Shown here piece after piece: positions 14,822 to 20,725 of a DNA stretch of 20,725 bases (the first letter of the stretch is position 1; each line of letters starts with the position of its first letter). A model generated the notes under the pieces. That model did no database searches, was not told the origin of the DNA, and saw only the letters and a list, made by a program, of their open reading frames with translations. Source of the stretch: Pseudomonadota bacterium (GTDB lineage: Bacteria; Pseudomonadota; Alphaproteobacteria; Rhizobiales; Aestuariivirgaceae); NCBI GenBank assembly GCA_016522385.1, contig JAEKFU010000049.1:1-20725 (forward strand). The letters run 5' to 3'. Both the position numbers and the translations under genes were made by a program.

Positions 14822-16360
14822 CTAATACCAGGCGTCTGGCAACTCGCTCTTGCGACGGGCCACAAAGTCCTTGAGTGCCTCATCGACGGCAGGGTCGATC
14901 GGTGGGGCCTCGTAGTCCTTCAACATTTGGGTCCAGCGATCATAGGCCCGCTGTTGCATGTCCTTGGCACCGCGTTCTTCCCAGCTCTCCACGTTCTCGC
15001 TGTCGCTGAGAGCAGACTCATAGAAGGCCGTCTGGTAGTTCTGCATGGTGTGACTGCAGCCGAGGAAATGCCCGGCTGGTTCGACCTCGCTATAGGCATC
15101 GCGGGCAAGGGCATTTTCGTCCGTCGGCAAACCGGACAGCATGACCTGATAGGCAGCGAGGCGGTCGGCATCCATGACCAGTTTTTCAAAACCCGTGCAC
15201 AGCCCGCCTTCCAACCAGCCGGCGGAGTGGAGGATAAAATTGGCGCCGGCAAGTACGGTGGAGTGCATTGAATCGGCGCTTTCGTAGGCGGCCTGTGCGT
15301 CGGCGGTTTTCGATGCGGTCAAGGCGCCGCCGCATCTAAGCGGCAAGTTCAGCCGGCGGGCCAGCTGGCCGACGATGTAGTTTGACATAACTGGTTCGGG
15401 CATACCGAAGGTCGGGGCGCCGGATTTGAGGCTCATGGAGGATAGGAAATTGCCGAGGACGAAGGGTGCACCTGGCCTGACCAGCTGGCTGTAGGCGCAG
15501 CACATCATGGCTTCGGCCAGCGCCTGAGCGATGGACGCGGCGGTTGAGACCGGACCCATGGCGCCAGACAGAATGAAGGGAACAACGACGATGCCCTGGC
15601 CAGCACCGCAATAGACCTGGATCGCCTCGGTAACCACCTTGTCAACAAGGAGTGGCGAGTTGGTGTTGACATTTCCCATGACAACACAGTTGTTCTCCAA
15701 CGTCTCCGTGCCGTGCAGCACACGGGCCATGGCCACCGAGTCCTCAGCGCGGCTCTTTTCGGTGATCGCGCCGAGATGCGGTTTGTCGGAAAAGCGCATG
15801 TGGTTGTAGAGCATGTCCAAATGGCGTTTGGACACTGGTACATCGCATGGCTCGCAGGTCACCAATCCGTTGTGATGCAGACCGGGCAGCATGTATGTCA
15901 GCTTAACGAGTTTTTCGAAGTCGTTGATCGATCCATAGCGCCGGCCGTGTTCGAGGTCGCGCACGAATGGCGGGCCATAGACTGGCGCGAAGACCTGGTT
16001 GCTGCCGCCAATGTGGACTGTGCGTTCCGGGTTGCGGGACAGCTGGGTAAACTGCGCAGGCGCGGTCTTGCATAGCTCGCGGACCATGCCTTTGGGGGCT
16101 CGCACCCTAGTGCCGTTTACGTCGGCGCCGGCGGTTTTCCATGCCTGAAGCGCCTGGGGGTCTTCGCGAAATTCAAGACCGATCTCTTGGATCAGCCACT
16201 CGGCCTGGTCCTCGAGTTTGACCAAACCTTCTTCGCCCAGGAATTCGTAAAAGGGAACCTGGCGTTTGACATAAGCTGGAGTGGCCCCAGACGCACCCAA
16301 TCTCGATCGGTCTGCCCGCTCGGCCCTGCGCGCACTTGCGCGGCGCCTCGGATTGCCCAT
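14822..16360 (-). CDS. MttB-superfamily (trimethylamine methyltransferase-like) protein without pyrrolysine
   Basis: The 512-residue frame belongs to the MttB superfamily: an Arg-rich start (MGNPRRRASARR), then a TIM-barrel-type body including FAPVYGPPFVRDLEHGRRYG, the TCEPCDVP and VMGNVNTNSPLL regions, GPVSTAASIAQALAEAMM, and a C-terminal GGALTASKTADAQAAYES. Archaeal MttB uses a pyrrolysine encoded by in-frame UAG. This frame is continuous, so the protein belongs to the non-Pyl branch, whose studied members (such as MtgB) demethylate quaternary amines like glycine betaine with a corrinoid protein. No corrinoid-protein gene is present here. GAGG lies about five bases before the ATG. It is the first gene of an operon with the FAD/GcvT demethylase, divergent from a LysR gene. 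Substrate unknown. Confidence 0.9.
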   Translation of the reverse strand: MGNPRRRASARRAERADRSRLGASGATPAYVKRQVPFYEFLGEEGLVKLEDQAEWLIQEIGLEFREDPQALQAWKTAGADVNGTRVRAPKGMVRELCKTAPAQFTQLSRNPERTVHIGGSNQVFAPVYGPPFVRDLEHGRRYGSINDFEKLVKLTYMLPGLHHNGLVTCEPCDVPVSKRHLDMLYNHMRFSDKPHLGAITEKSRAEDSVAMARVLHGTETLENNCVVMGNVNTNSPLLVDKVVTEAIQVYCGAGQGIVVVPFILSGAMGPVSTAASIAQALAEAMMCCAYSQLVRPGAPFVLGNFLSSMSLKSGAPTFGMPEPVMSNYIVGQLARRLNLPLRCGGALTASKTADAQAAYESADSMHSTVLAGANFILHSAGWLEGGLCTGFEKLVMDADRLAAYQVMLSGLPTDENALARDAYSEVEPAGHFLGCSHTMQNYQTAFYESALSDSENVESWEERGAKDMQQRAYDRWTQMLKDYEAPPIDPAVDEALKDFVARRKSELPDAWY

Positions 16361-16403
16361 GCTGCCTCATCCTATATAAACATACAGCCAACGCGACGAA
16401 ATT

Positions 16404-16429
16404 AGGTTATATCCGTTCGAATGTAACCT
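16404..16429. promoter_or_regulatory. Dyad in the mttB-like/LysR intergenic region
   Basis: AGGTTATAT (16404-16412) and ATGTAACCT (16421-16429) are reverse complements at eight of nine positions around an eight-base centre. The dyad lies 43 bp upstream of the MttB-like start (16360) and 34 bp upstream of the LysR start (16464). That position and symmetry suit an activator site for the LysR protein, possibly its main one. Binding is inferred. Confidence 0.5.
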
Positions 16430-16447
16430 TCAAAAAAGTTGAGCCAT

Positions 16448-16468
16448 CGCATAAGTTGGAATTATGCG
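16448..16468. promoter_or_regulatory. T-N11-A LysR-type box overlapping the LysR start codon
   Basis: CGCATAA (16448-16454) and TTATGCG (16462-16468) are perfect inverted repeats with a seven-base centre. The inner part ATAA-N7-TTAT satisfies the T-N11-A consensus of LysR boxes. The right arm contains the ATG (16464-16466) of the divergent LysR gene, so binding here would block its own expression. Autorepression is inferred from the position. Confidence 0.55.
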
Positions 16469-17375
16469 AGAGCTCCACGATCTGGTGCATTCACCACATC
16501 ATCTGCTGGTTTTCGAAGCAGCCGCCCGGCACAGTTCCTTCACAAGGGCCGCGCAGGAACTGAACGTTTCTCAACCTGCGGTCAGTCTAGCAATCCGTCA
16601 GCTGGAGACGACGCTTGGTGCGCGTTTGTTTGCCCGTGGGCACCGTTCGGTGTCTCTGACCGAAGCCGGGGAGATTCTCTATCACGACGTTTCTTCAGGG
16701 TTTGCTCGCATTTTGGAGACCGCGAGAGCACTGCGCCGACAGGGCCATCAAAGCCATGTCACACTGTCGGTCTCAACTGCCTTCGCGACCTACTGGATGG
16801 TGCCTAGGCTGGCGAAGTTTCACCTGCTGCACAATGACATCGACCTCAGGCTGCAGACGACGGACAAGGATCTTGATCTTGCCCAGGAAGGCGTGAGTCT
16901 CGGCGTGCGCAGGGGCTATGGCGATTGGCGCGGCTATGCATCGGCGCTTATTGCGGAAGAGGAATTGATCCCGGTTGCCAGTCCGCGGTTCGCCGAGGCG
17001 CATCCTGAAATCTCCTCACTTGAAGCCCTGGCAACACACCGCTTGATCCATCTTGACGAACCCTATCGTCCACGCCCGACATGGAAGGACTGGTTCGCAG
17101 CAATGAACGTCGCCTACCACGACCGGGGCGAAGGCTTGCGGCTCAATGATTATGCTCTGGTGATCCAAACAGCGATGGCGGGCGAGGGTATTGCGATGGG
17201 CTGGAGGCATGTCACCAGGACTCTGCTTGAGCAAAAACTGCTGGTTCAGATCGGGTCGTGGAGCTGGAAATCGCAGGCCGGATTTTTCTTGATCTGGTCA
17301 AGCGATACTGAGCTTTCGCCGCAAGCCGAAGTCGTGCGCCGGTGGCTGATCGAAACCGCCCAGGGGTCAATCTAG
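16464..17375 (+). CDS. LysR-type transcriptional regulator, GcvA-like
   Basis: The product has 303 residues, the standard LysR length. The winged helix-turn-helix occupies about residues 10-70, with LLVFEAAARHSSFTRAAQEL and NVSQPAVSLAIRQLETTLGA, close to GcvA-type regulators. The periplasmic-binding-protein-like effector domain (about 92-295) includes LSVSTAFATYWMVPRLAKF and RGYGDWRGYASALIAEEELI, also GcvA-like. It is divergent from the MttB-like/FAD-demethylase operon, with 103 bp between start codons and two dyads in between. It is therefore the likely regulator of that operon, responding to the methylated amine or a product. No strong Shine-Dalgarno precedes the ATG. A GTG at 16485 is an alternative start that would clear the operator. 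Confidence 0.92.
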   Translation: MRELHDLVHSPHHLLVFEAAARHSSFTRAAQELNVSQPAVSLAIRQLETTLGARLFARGHRSVSLTEAGEILYHDVSSGFARILETARALRRQGHQSHVTLSVSTAFATYWMVPRLAKFHLLHNDIDLRLQTTDKDLDLAQEGVSLGVRRGYGDWRGYASALIAEEELIPVASPRFAEAHPEISSLEALATHRLIHLDEPYRPRPTWKDWFAAMNVAYHDRGEGLRLNDYALVIQTAMAGEGIAMGWRHVTRTLLEQKLLVQIGSWSWKSQAGFFLIWSSDTELSPQAEVVRRWLIETAQGSI

Positions 17376-17761
17376 GGAGCATATCAAATAGTTGGCCCAG
17401 CCTTTTCCCCGTCAACCAGTCCAAGAGTGTCCTGCTATCGGGTGGTTGGCGTGGAGCGGACCCACGCCGATCTGAAACGATACGCTTTTGCCGGTCACCT
17501 GTGCGAGGCGTCCCTGTGGCCTGCTGGTCATCTGGTTAGAACACGTTTGGCAAAGATCACGGGATCAATTTGTTGCTCGGAATCGGGCCGTCAAGGGCTG
17601 TGAGGAAGTCGATGACTGTCATGAGATTGCAATGTCGCCAAACTAAGGGAACTTTCCGACGCAGCCAGCATCTGTTGGATGGCGGGAGGGGTTGCTTTGT
17701 GCATGACGGTTTGTAATTTTGTTTGTGGCTGGCTTGCGTGGATGGCGGGGGACTGGGAAGG
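17376..17761. other. 386-bp gene-poor stretch between LysR and aquaporin genes
   Basis: I find no convincing gene here. It contains a GGCGTGG/CCACGCC stem (17448-17454 with 17462-17468) without a following T-run. An 11-base direct repeat TGGATGGCGGG (17676-17686 and 17739-17749) lies just before the aquaporin start. Short open stretches on both strands (for example minus-strand 17557-17625) resemble decayed coding sequence, but I recognise no family. It could be the scar of a lost gene. Confidence 0.4.
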
Positions 17762-18481
17762 ATGATGCAGGAAATCGACCTGTCGCGGCGAATTGCTGCA
17801 GAGTTCGGTGGCACTGCGATACTGTTGGCGACGGTCATCGGTTCAGGAATTATGGCTGAGCGGTTGGCCGGCGGGAATATCGCCATTGCCCTGCTCGGCA
17901 ACACGATCCCGACTGGTGCCATCCTTGTGGTGTTGATCACAGCACTTGGGCCAGTATCGGGCGCCCATTTGAATCCCGCAGTAACGCTGGCGTTCCTGAT
18001 CCGGCGAGAGCTGCAGTCGTCGACGGCGGCGATGTATGTCGTTGCGCAATGTGCCGGGGGCCTGTTTGGCATGATGCTTGCCCATGGCATGTTTGAAGAG
18101 GCGATATGGCAATTTTCTTCAACGTCTCGCAGTGGGCTGGCACAGTGGCTGGCTGAAGTGGTGGCGACATTTGGTCTGGTGGGCACGATCTTTGCGGCGC
18201 TTCGCTGGCGTCCCGAAGGAGTGGGCTGGATGGTCGGGCTCTATATCACAGCCGCATATTGGTTCACCGCTTCGACGAGTTTTGCCAATCCAGCGGTCAC
18301 TCTGGCTCGCTCATTTACCGATACATTTTCGGGCATCAGGCCGATTCACGCACCGGCTTTCATCCTGGCGCAGTGCATTGGCGCGGTGCTGGCGGCGGTG
18401 GCGCTTGCGTGGCTACTGCACCCGAAGGGCTATCGGCAGGCTGGTGCCGGACGGCAGAGAGATGCGGCTGCGCAGGAATAG
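17762..18481 (+). CDS. MIP-family channel, AqpS-type aquaglyceroporin
   Basis: From the ATG at 17762 the protein has 239 residues and six hydrophobic membrane segments in the aquaporin hourglass layout. The two pore loops are GAHLNPAVTLAFLI (NPA at 71-73) and FANPAVTLARS (NPA at 176-178, followed by Arg183). AEFGGTAILLATVIGSGIMAE near the N-terminus and the SFTDTFSGI stretch after the second NPA resemble AqpS, the arsenite channel of rhizobial ars operons. The usual partners (arsR, arsC) are absent within the window, so the solute is uncertain: arsenite, methylarsenicals, glycerol or another small neutral molecule. GGGGGA lies about ten bases and GGGAAGG zero bases before the start. An in-frame ATG follows immediately at 17765. 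Confidence 0.88.
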   Translation: MMQEIDLSRRIAAEFGGTAILLATVIGSGIMAERLAGGNIAIALLGNTIPTGAILVVLITALGPVSGAHLNPAVTLAFLIRRELQSSTAAMYVVAQCAGGLFGMMLAHGMFEEAIWQFSSTSRSGLAQWLAEVVATFGLVGTIFAALRWRPEGVGWMVGLYITAAYWFTASTSFANPAVTLARSFTDTFSGIRPIHAPAFILAQCIGAVLAAVALAWLLHPKGYRQAGAGRQRDAAAQE

Positions 18482-18608
18482 CGCGTCGTCGTTAGCTTCG
18501 GCGCAAGTAGTGTTTGCACGCCAACCACCTGGCGTGATGATTCCTTGCGAGCATTTCGCCAAGAAGGGTGGGCCGGCGTAGAACCAGACCTGACCTGAGA
18601 CGTTTCGA

Positions 18609-19367
18609 TCAGGCGGCTTCCTTCGGGATGCTGGGTGCTTTGGGTCCGGCGGTCTCGAAAAGCTCACGCAGCGTTTCCGGTGGCACGCGCAGATTGAATC
18701 TCGCATCGTCTCCACTCATCCACACAATCCATTCCTCGAACGGAACTGACGCTCCGGGCTGGTTCCATAGGATGCTGTGCTGTTCGACATGCATGTATCC
18801 TTCTCGAGCTGCCAGGCCTCTGCAGACAGCTATCGGCTCCATAATGCCAATGATGAAGTCCAGCGGCCAGCGCAGGAGGCTAGTCGCCAGCACCAGGCGG
18901 GGCAGGATGGCGGCGAGACAACCGCCGCGATAACCATTAGGACCGCCCTTGAGCCACAACTCACCGTGGTATGCCACCTTTCCCGTTATGGCTGACGCAG
19001 CAGGCGTTAGGATGCAATGCGATTGATCGGCGTTGATCTTGTCGCCGTGAGGTCGATAATCACCCAAACGGGTCTGCATATGTTCTGCGAGATTGGAGCC
19101 GCTAAGGTCGATTAGACACATTGCCTGGGTGTGCACGATCTCGCCAACGTCGTTGCAGCCCGACACCCAAAACCCGTTGGACGACGAGATGTCACTGAAA
19201 TCGGGATCAAAAATCGGAGCGATCGGCGCTCTTTGCGGCTGGCTCTTCGGGATGTCACGAAATTCGTCGAAATTCGTTCCGACCCGCAGATGAACACCGA
19301 GCGAGGTCGCCATTTCAGTAATGGCGCCAATATATTGAACCGTTGATAACGTATCTTCCACTGACAT
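18609..19367 (-). CDS. Unrecognised 252-residue protein, GNAT-like fold suspected
   Basis: I do not recognise a named family. The pattern of segments suggests a GNAT acyltransferase-like fold: strands FWVSGCND (66-73) and GEIVHTQAMCLID (75-87), a long strand GKVAYHGELWLKGG (129-142), then NGYRGGCLAAILPRLVLATS (144-163) where the acyl-CoA pyrophosphate loop would be, strand DFIIGIM (170-176), helix PIAVCRGLAAREGY (178-191), and a final strand. The expected R/Q-x-x-G-x-G/A loop is degenerate (Arg147-x-x-Cys-x-Ala). The protein has no signal peptide. GGAGCGG lies four bases before the ATG. It is downstream of the regulator at 19462-20325 on the same strand with 94 bp between, suggesting a functional pair. 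The GNAT call is inference. Confidence 0.6.
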   Translation of the reverse strand: MSVEDTLSTVQYIGAITEMATSLGVHLRVGTNFDEFRDIPKSQPQRAPIAPIFDPDFSDISSSNGFWVSGCNDVGEIVHTQAMCLIDLSGSNLAEHMQTRLGDYRPHGDKINADQSHCILTPAASAITGKVAYHGELWLKGGPNGYRGGCLAAILPRLVLATSLLRWPLDFIIGIMEPIAVCRGLAAREGYMHVEQHSILWNQPGASVPFEEWIVWMSGDDARFNLRVPPETLRELFETAGPKAPSIPKEAA

Positions 19368-19461
19368 GTATCCGCTCCGCTCTCGATGAGGAGTAACAAT
19401 GACACTCTAACGCCTAAGCGGCCATTTGCAGTAGGTTTTTTCGCGGAGTGATTAAGGGCGA

Positions 19462-20325
19462 TCAGATTGCAAATTCCATCTGGTTTGCTTTCGGCGTCGC
19501 CGGAATCCGTGTCGTGTCAAGCCCTTCGATCTTGATGCGGTCGGTCCTAGCCAGCAAGGTGGCGAGGGCTGGCTGTCCATTGGGAAACAGACAGGCCAGC
19601 ACCAATCGTTGATAGCTGACCGGATTTAATGCCTCGCCTTTCTTTCTGGGAAGTTGCGTGTGGACATGGTCGTATCGAATGCTGCCATTCTGGTTGACGG
19701 CGTTGTAGGCTTCGATGACGAAGCGGTCAGACGGCGTGTGCATTGCATCGTCCTGCAAGCTTGAACCAATTGCACTTTTCGCCCAGGTCCATCCGAGCCA
19801 TGTCGCATAGGAAGATTTCTCGCCGATTTCCACACAGAGCCAGTCATCGCGCAGCTTGCGATAGACCACAAGATAAGGGCGCAGTTTTTTCATCGCACGA
19901 TGTTCCAACTGGGCTTGAGACGATACCCAGATTTGGGCACCTTGCTGCATCAAGGGGACGCCGAAAGACCAAACCGCATTGAGTGGATGTTGTTGTGCGT
20001 GAAATGAACTGCCATCATCGAGGTTGTGTGCGACATGCGCAAGTCCATCCTGAGTTACTGCTTCGCCGGCGAGCCATGAGTTGGCCTTGGCGAGCACCGT
20101 TTTTGCTTCCGTAAGCGCCTGTGCACCAAATGGCGTTAAGGCATATTGTCGGTCGGATATTTCGAACAGTTTCCTGCCTCTAATCGCCTCAAGTGCGTCG
20201 ATGTGACGCCGCACTGTCTGTCGCGTCACGCCCAGTTCGTTTGCCGTCTGCGACAGGTTCAATCCGCTTGCCAGGGTTGTGAAGGAGCGAAGCATTTCAA
20301 ACAATACTGGTGGCGCGGCTGTCAT
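19462..20325 (-). CDS. Regulator with LysR-type DNA-binding domain and unrecognised effector domain
   Basis: The 287-residue product has a LysR-like winged helix-turn-helix at about residues 8-70: LRSFTTLASGLNLSQTANEL, then GVTRQTVRRHIDALEAIRG and a wing YALTPFGAQALTEA. A linker helix (about 72-92) follows. The rest (about 95-287) does not look like the periplasmic-binding-protein effector domain of normal LysR proteins. It contains PLNAVWSFGVPLMQQGAQIW, YLVVYRKLRDDWLCVEIGEK, SSYATWLGWTWAKSAIG and SYQRLVLACLFPNGQPALAT, rich in aromatic residues, and I recognise no family. It probably controls the GNAT-like gene downstream and itself. A 20-bp palindrome lies 82 bp upstream. DNA-binding role is well supported; signal unknown. 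Confidence 0.75.
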   Translation of the reverse strand: MTAAPPVLFEMLRSFTTLASGLNLSQTANELGVTRQTVRRHIDALEAIRGRKLFEISDRQYALTPFGAQALTEAKTVLAKANSWLAGEAVTQDGLAHVAHNLDDGSSFHAQQHPLNAVWSFGVPLMQQGAQIWVSSQAQLEHRAMKKLRPYLVVYRKLRDDWLCVEIGEKSSYATWLGWTWAKSAIGSSLQDDAMHTPSDRFVIEAYNAVNQNGSIRYDHVHTQLPRKKGEALNPVSYQRLVLACLFPNGQPALATLLARTDRIKIEGLDTTRIPATPKANQMEFAI

Positions 20326-20407
20326 GGGTTCTCAATCTTTGCGTCGACCTATCGCCAATATTGGATTTGCAGATTACCGACCCGAACAGCCCCAATAGCA
20401 GCGGGTC

Positions 20408-20427
20408 ATGTTATATTTATATAACAT
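20408..20427. promoter_or_regulatory. 20-bp AT-rich palindrome upstream of the minus-strand regulator
   Basis: ATGTTATAT (20408-20416) and ATATAACAT (20419-20427) are perfect inverted repeats separated by two bases. The site is 82 bp upstream of the regulator start at 20325 and about 140 bp before the plus-strand open frame at the right edge, so it could serve either or both. It is a good operator candidate and may also supply -10-like TATAT sequence. Function is inferred from symmetry and position. Confidence 0.55.
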
Positions 20428-20590
20428 CATTGTATGATTGGTAAACCCCCTTGGCAGATCGCCTCTAGCTCGACGTTAAGTATTCAGTCAATTGATTTCG
20501 AATTGGAGTCTTGCAAGCATAAGTGCAACCAAGTCGGAGTTTTTTTCATGTGCTTGAGGTGAGGAGATCTTGTCAGAATTGGAATAGTGA

Positions 20591-20725
20591 CTGCGGGCGG
20601 AATTGCAGACCATTCTTGCGACGATGGAGCGCGATGCAGACCAGGCAGTTGCCGCTGTTGCAGCATTCATCAAGCAGTACGGGCTTAAAGCTGACCCGCA
20701 GATTGCCGTGCCCATTCCTAACAGA
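20591..20725 (+). CDS. Possible plus-strand gene running off the right edge, unrecognised
   Basis: The frame is open from 20591 to the window end (45 codons, incomplete) and encodes an amphipathic Ala/Gln-rich helix-like segment, LQTILATMERDADQAVAAVA, followed by AFIKQYGLKADP. The start is unclear. An ATG at 20624 lacks a Shine-Dalgarno. A TTG at 20570, preceded by GAGGTGAGGAG, is in the same frame but gives only MSELE before TAG TGA at 20585-20590. Either the gene starts later, or the front is broken, or the short upstream frame is a leader. I recognise no family, and antisense frames across it look less protein-like. Confidence 0.35.
   Translation, partial: MRAELQTILATMERDADQAVAAVAAFIKQYGLKADPQIAVPIPNR

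Noticed and set aside
14822..16360. Possible pyrrolysine (UAG) readthrough in the MttB-like gene
   Set aside because: The frame is continuous for 512 codons and ends only once, so no amber readthrough is needed; it is a non-Pyl family member.
17448..17468. Hairpin after the LysR gene as an intrinsic terminator
   Set aside because: The 7-bp stem is not followed by a T-run and lies 73 bp beyond the stop.
17557..18186. Minus-strand frame across the aquaporin and upstream region, ending in a protein-like DFLTALDGPIPSNKLIP stretch
   Set aside because: Most of it is antisense to the aquaporin. The terminal stretch looks coding-like, but I cannot assign it to any transposase or other family, so I only note it as a possible relic.
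1..20725. CRISPR arrays, tRNA/rRNA genes or intact insertion sequences
   Set aside because: No regularly spaced repeats, cloverleaf-like segments, rRNA-like stretches, or transposase with terminal repeats were seen on reading either strand.

Overview
The window looks like a chromosomal stretch of an alphaproteobacterium, probably of the Hyphomicrobiales (Rhizobiales) type. The reasons are the moderately high GC content, the gene families present (a DUF2259 secreted protein, the paa ring-1,2-epoxidase cluster, non-pyrrolysine MttB with a dimethylglycine-dehydrogenase-like partner, an AqpS-type aquaporin) and the translationally coupled gene pairs. This assignment is inference; no rRNA or other marker is present. 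I see no tRNA, rRNA, CRISPR array or intact insertion sequence.

Region 1 (1-7052) is a phenylacetate catabolism block. After the 5' end of a minus-strand DUF2259 secreted protein (cut by the window edge) come minus-strand paaI-paaK-paaX: thioesterase, phenylacetate-CoA ligase and repressor. Divergent plus-strand paaA-B-C-D-E encodes the phenylacetyl-CoA 1,2-epoxidase. A nearly perfect 53-bp palindrome lies between the two arms, with a -10-like hexamer at each outer end; it is the obvious PaaX operator candidate. The later pathway genes (paaG, paaZ, paaJ, paaF/H) are not in the window. The usually tight paaD-paaE junction is opened by a 280-bp spacer rich in inverted repeats.

Region 2 (7049-11790) is a minus-strand row of four genes, probably one operon: a class I aminotransferase, a small zinc-ribbon methyltransferase-like protein, a homodimeric 2-oxoacid-dehydrogenase-E1/transketolase-like ThDP enzyme, and a free-standing Lrp/AsnC ligand-binding domain. 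Aminotransferase plus ThDP enzyme plus amino-acid sensor suggests amino acid to 2-oxoacid to decarboxylated product. Lying next to the paa genes, a link to phenylalanine/phenylpyruvate is a testable guess. A small lipoprotein gene (11903-12271) is divergent from this operon.

Region 3 (12363-17375) is a methylated-amine module: an MttB-superfamily methyltransferase and a covalent-FAD/GcvT demethylase in one minus-strand operon, with a divergent GcvA-like LysR regulator. Two dyads, one of them a T-N11-A LysR box, lie in the 103-bp intergenic region.

Region 4 (17376-20725) holds a 386-bp gene-poor stretch, an AqpS-type aquaporin without other ars genes, and a minus-strand pair made of a regulator with a LysR-type DNA-binding domain but an unrecognised effector domain, plus a GNAT-like protein of unknown function. 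At the right edge a plus-strand open frame runs off the window. The least-described parts are the four-gene operon of region 2, the regulator/GNAT-like pair, and the structured paaD-paaE spacer.
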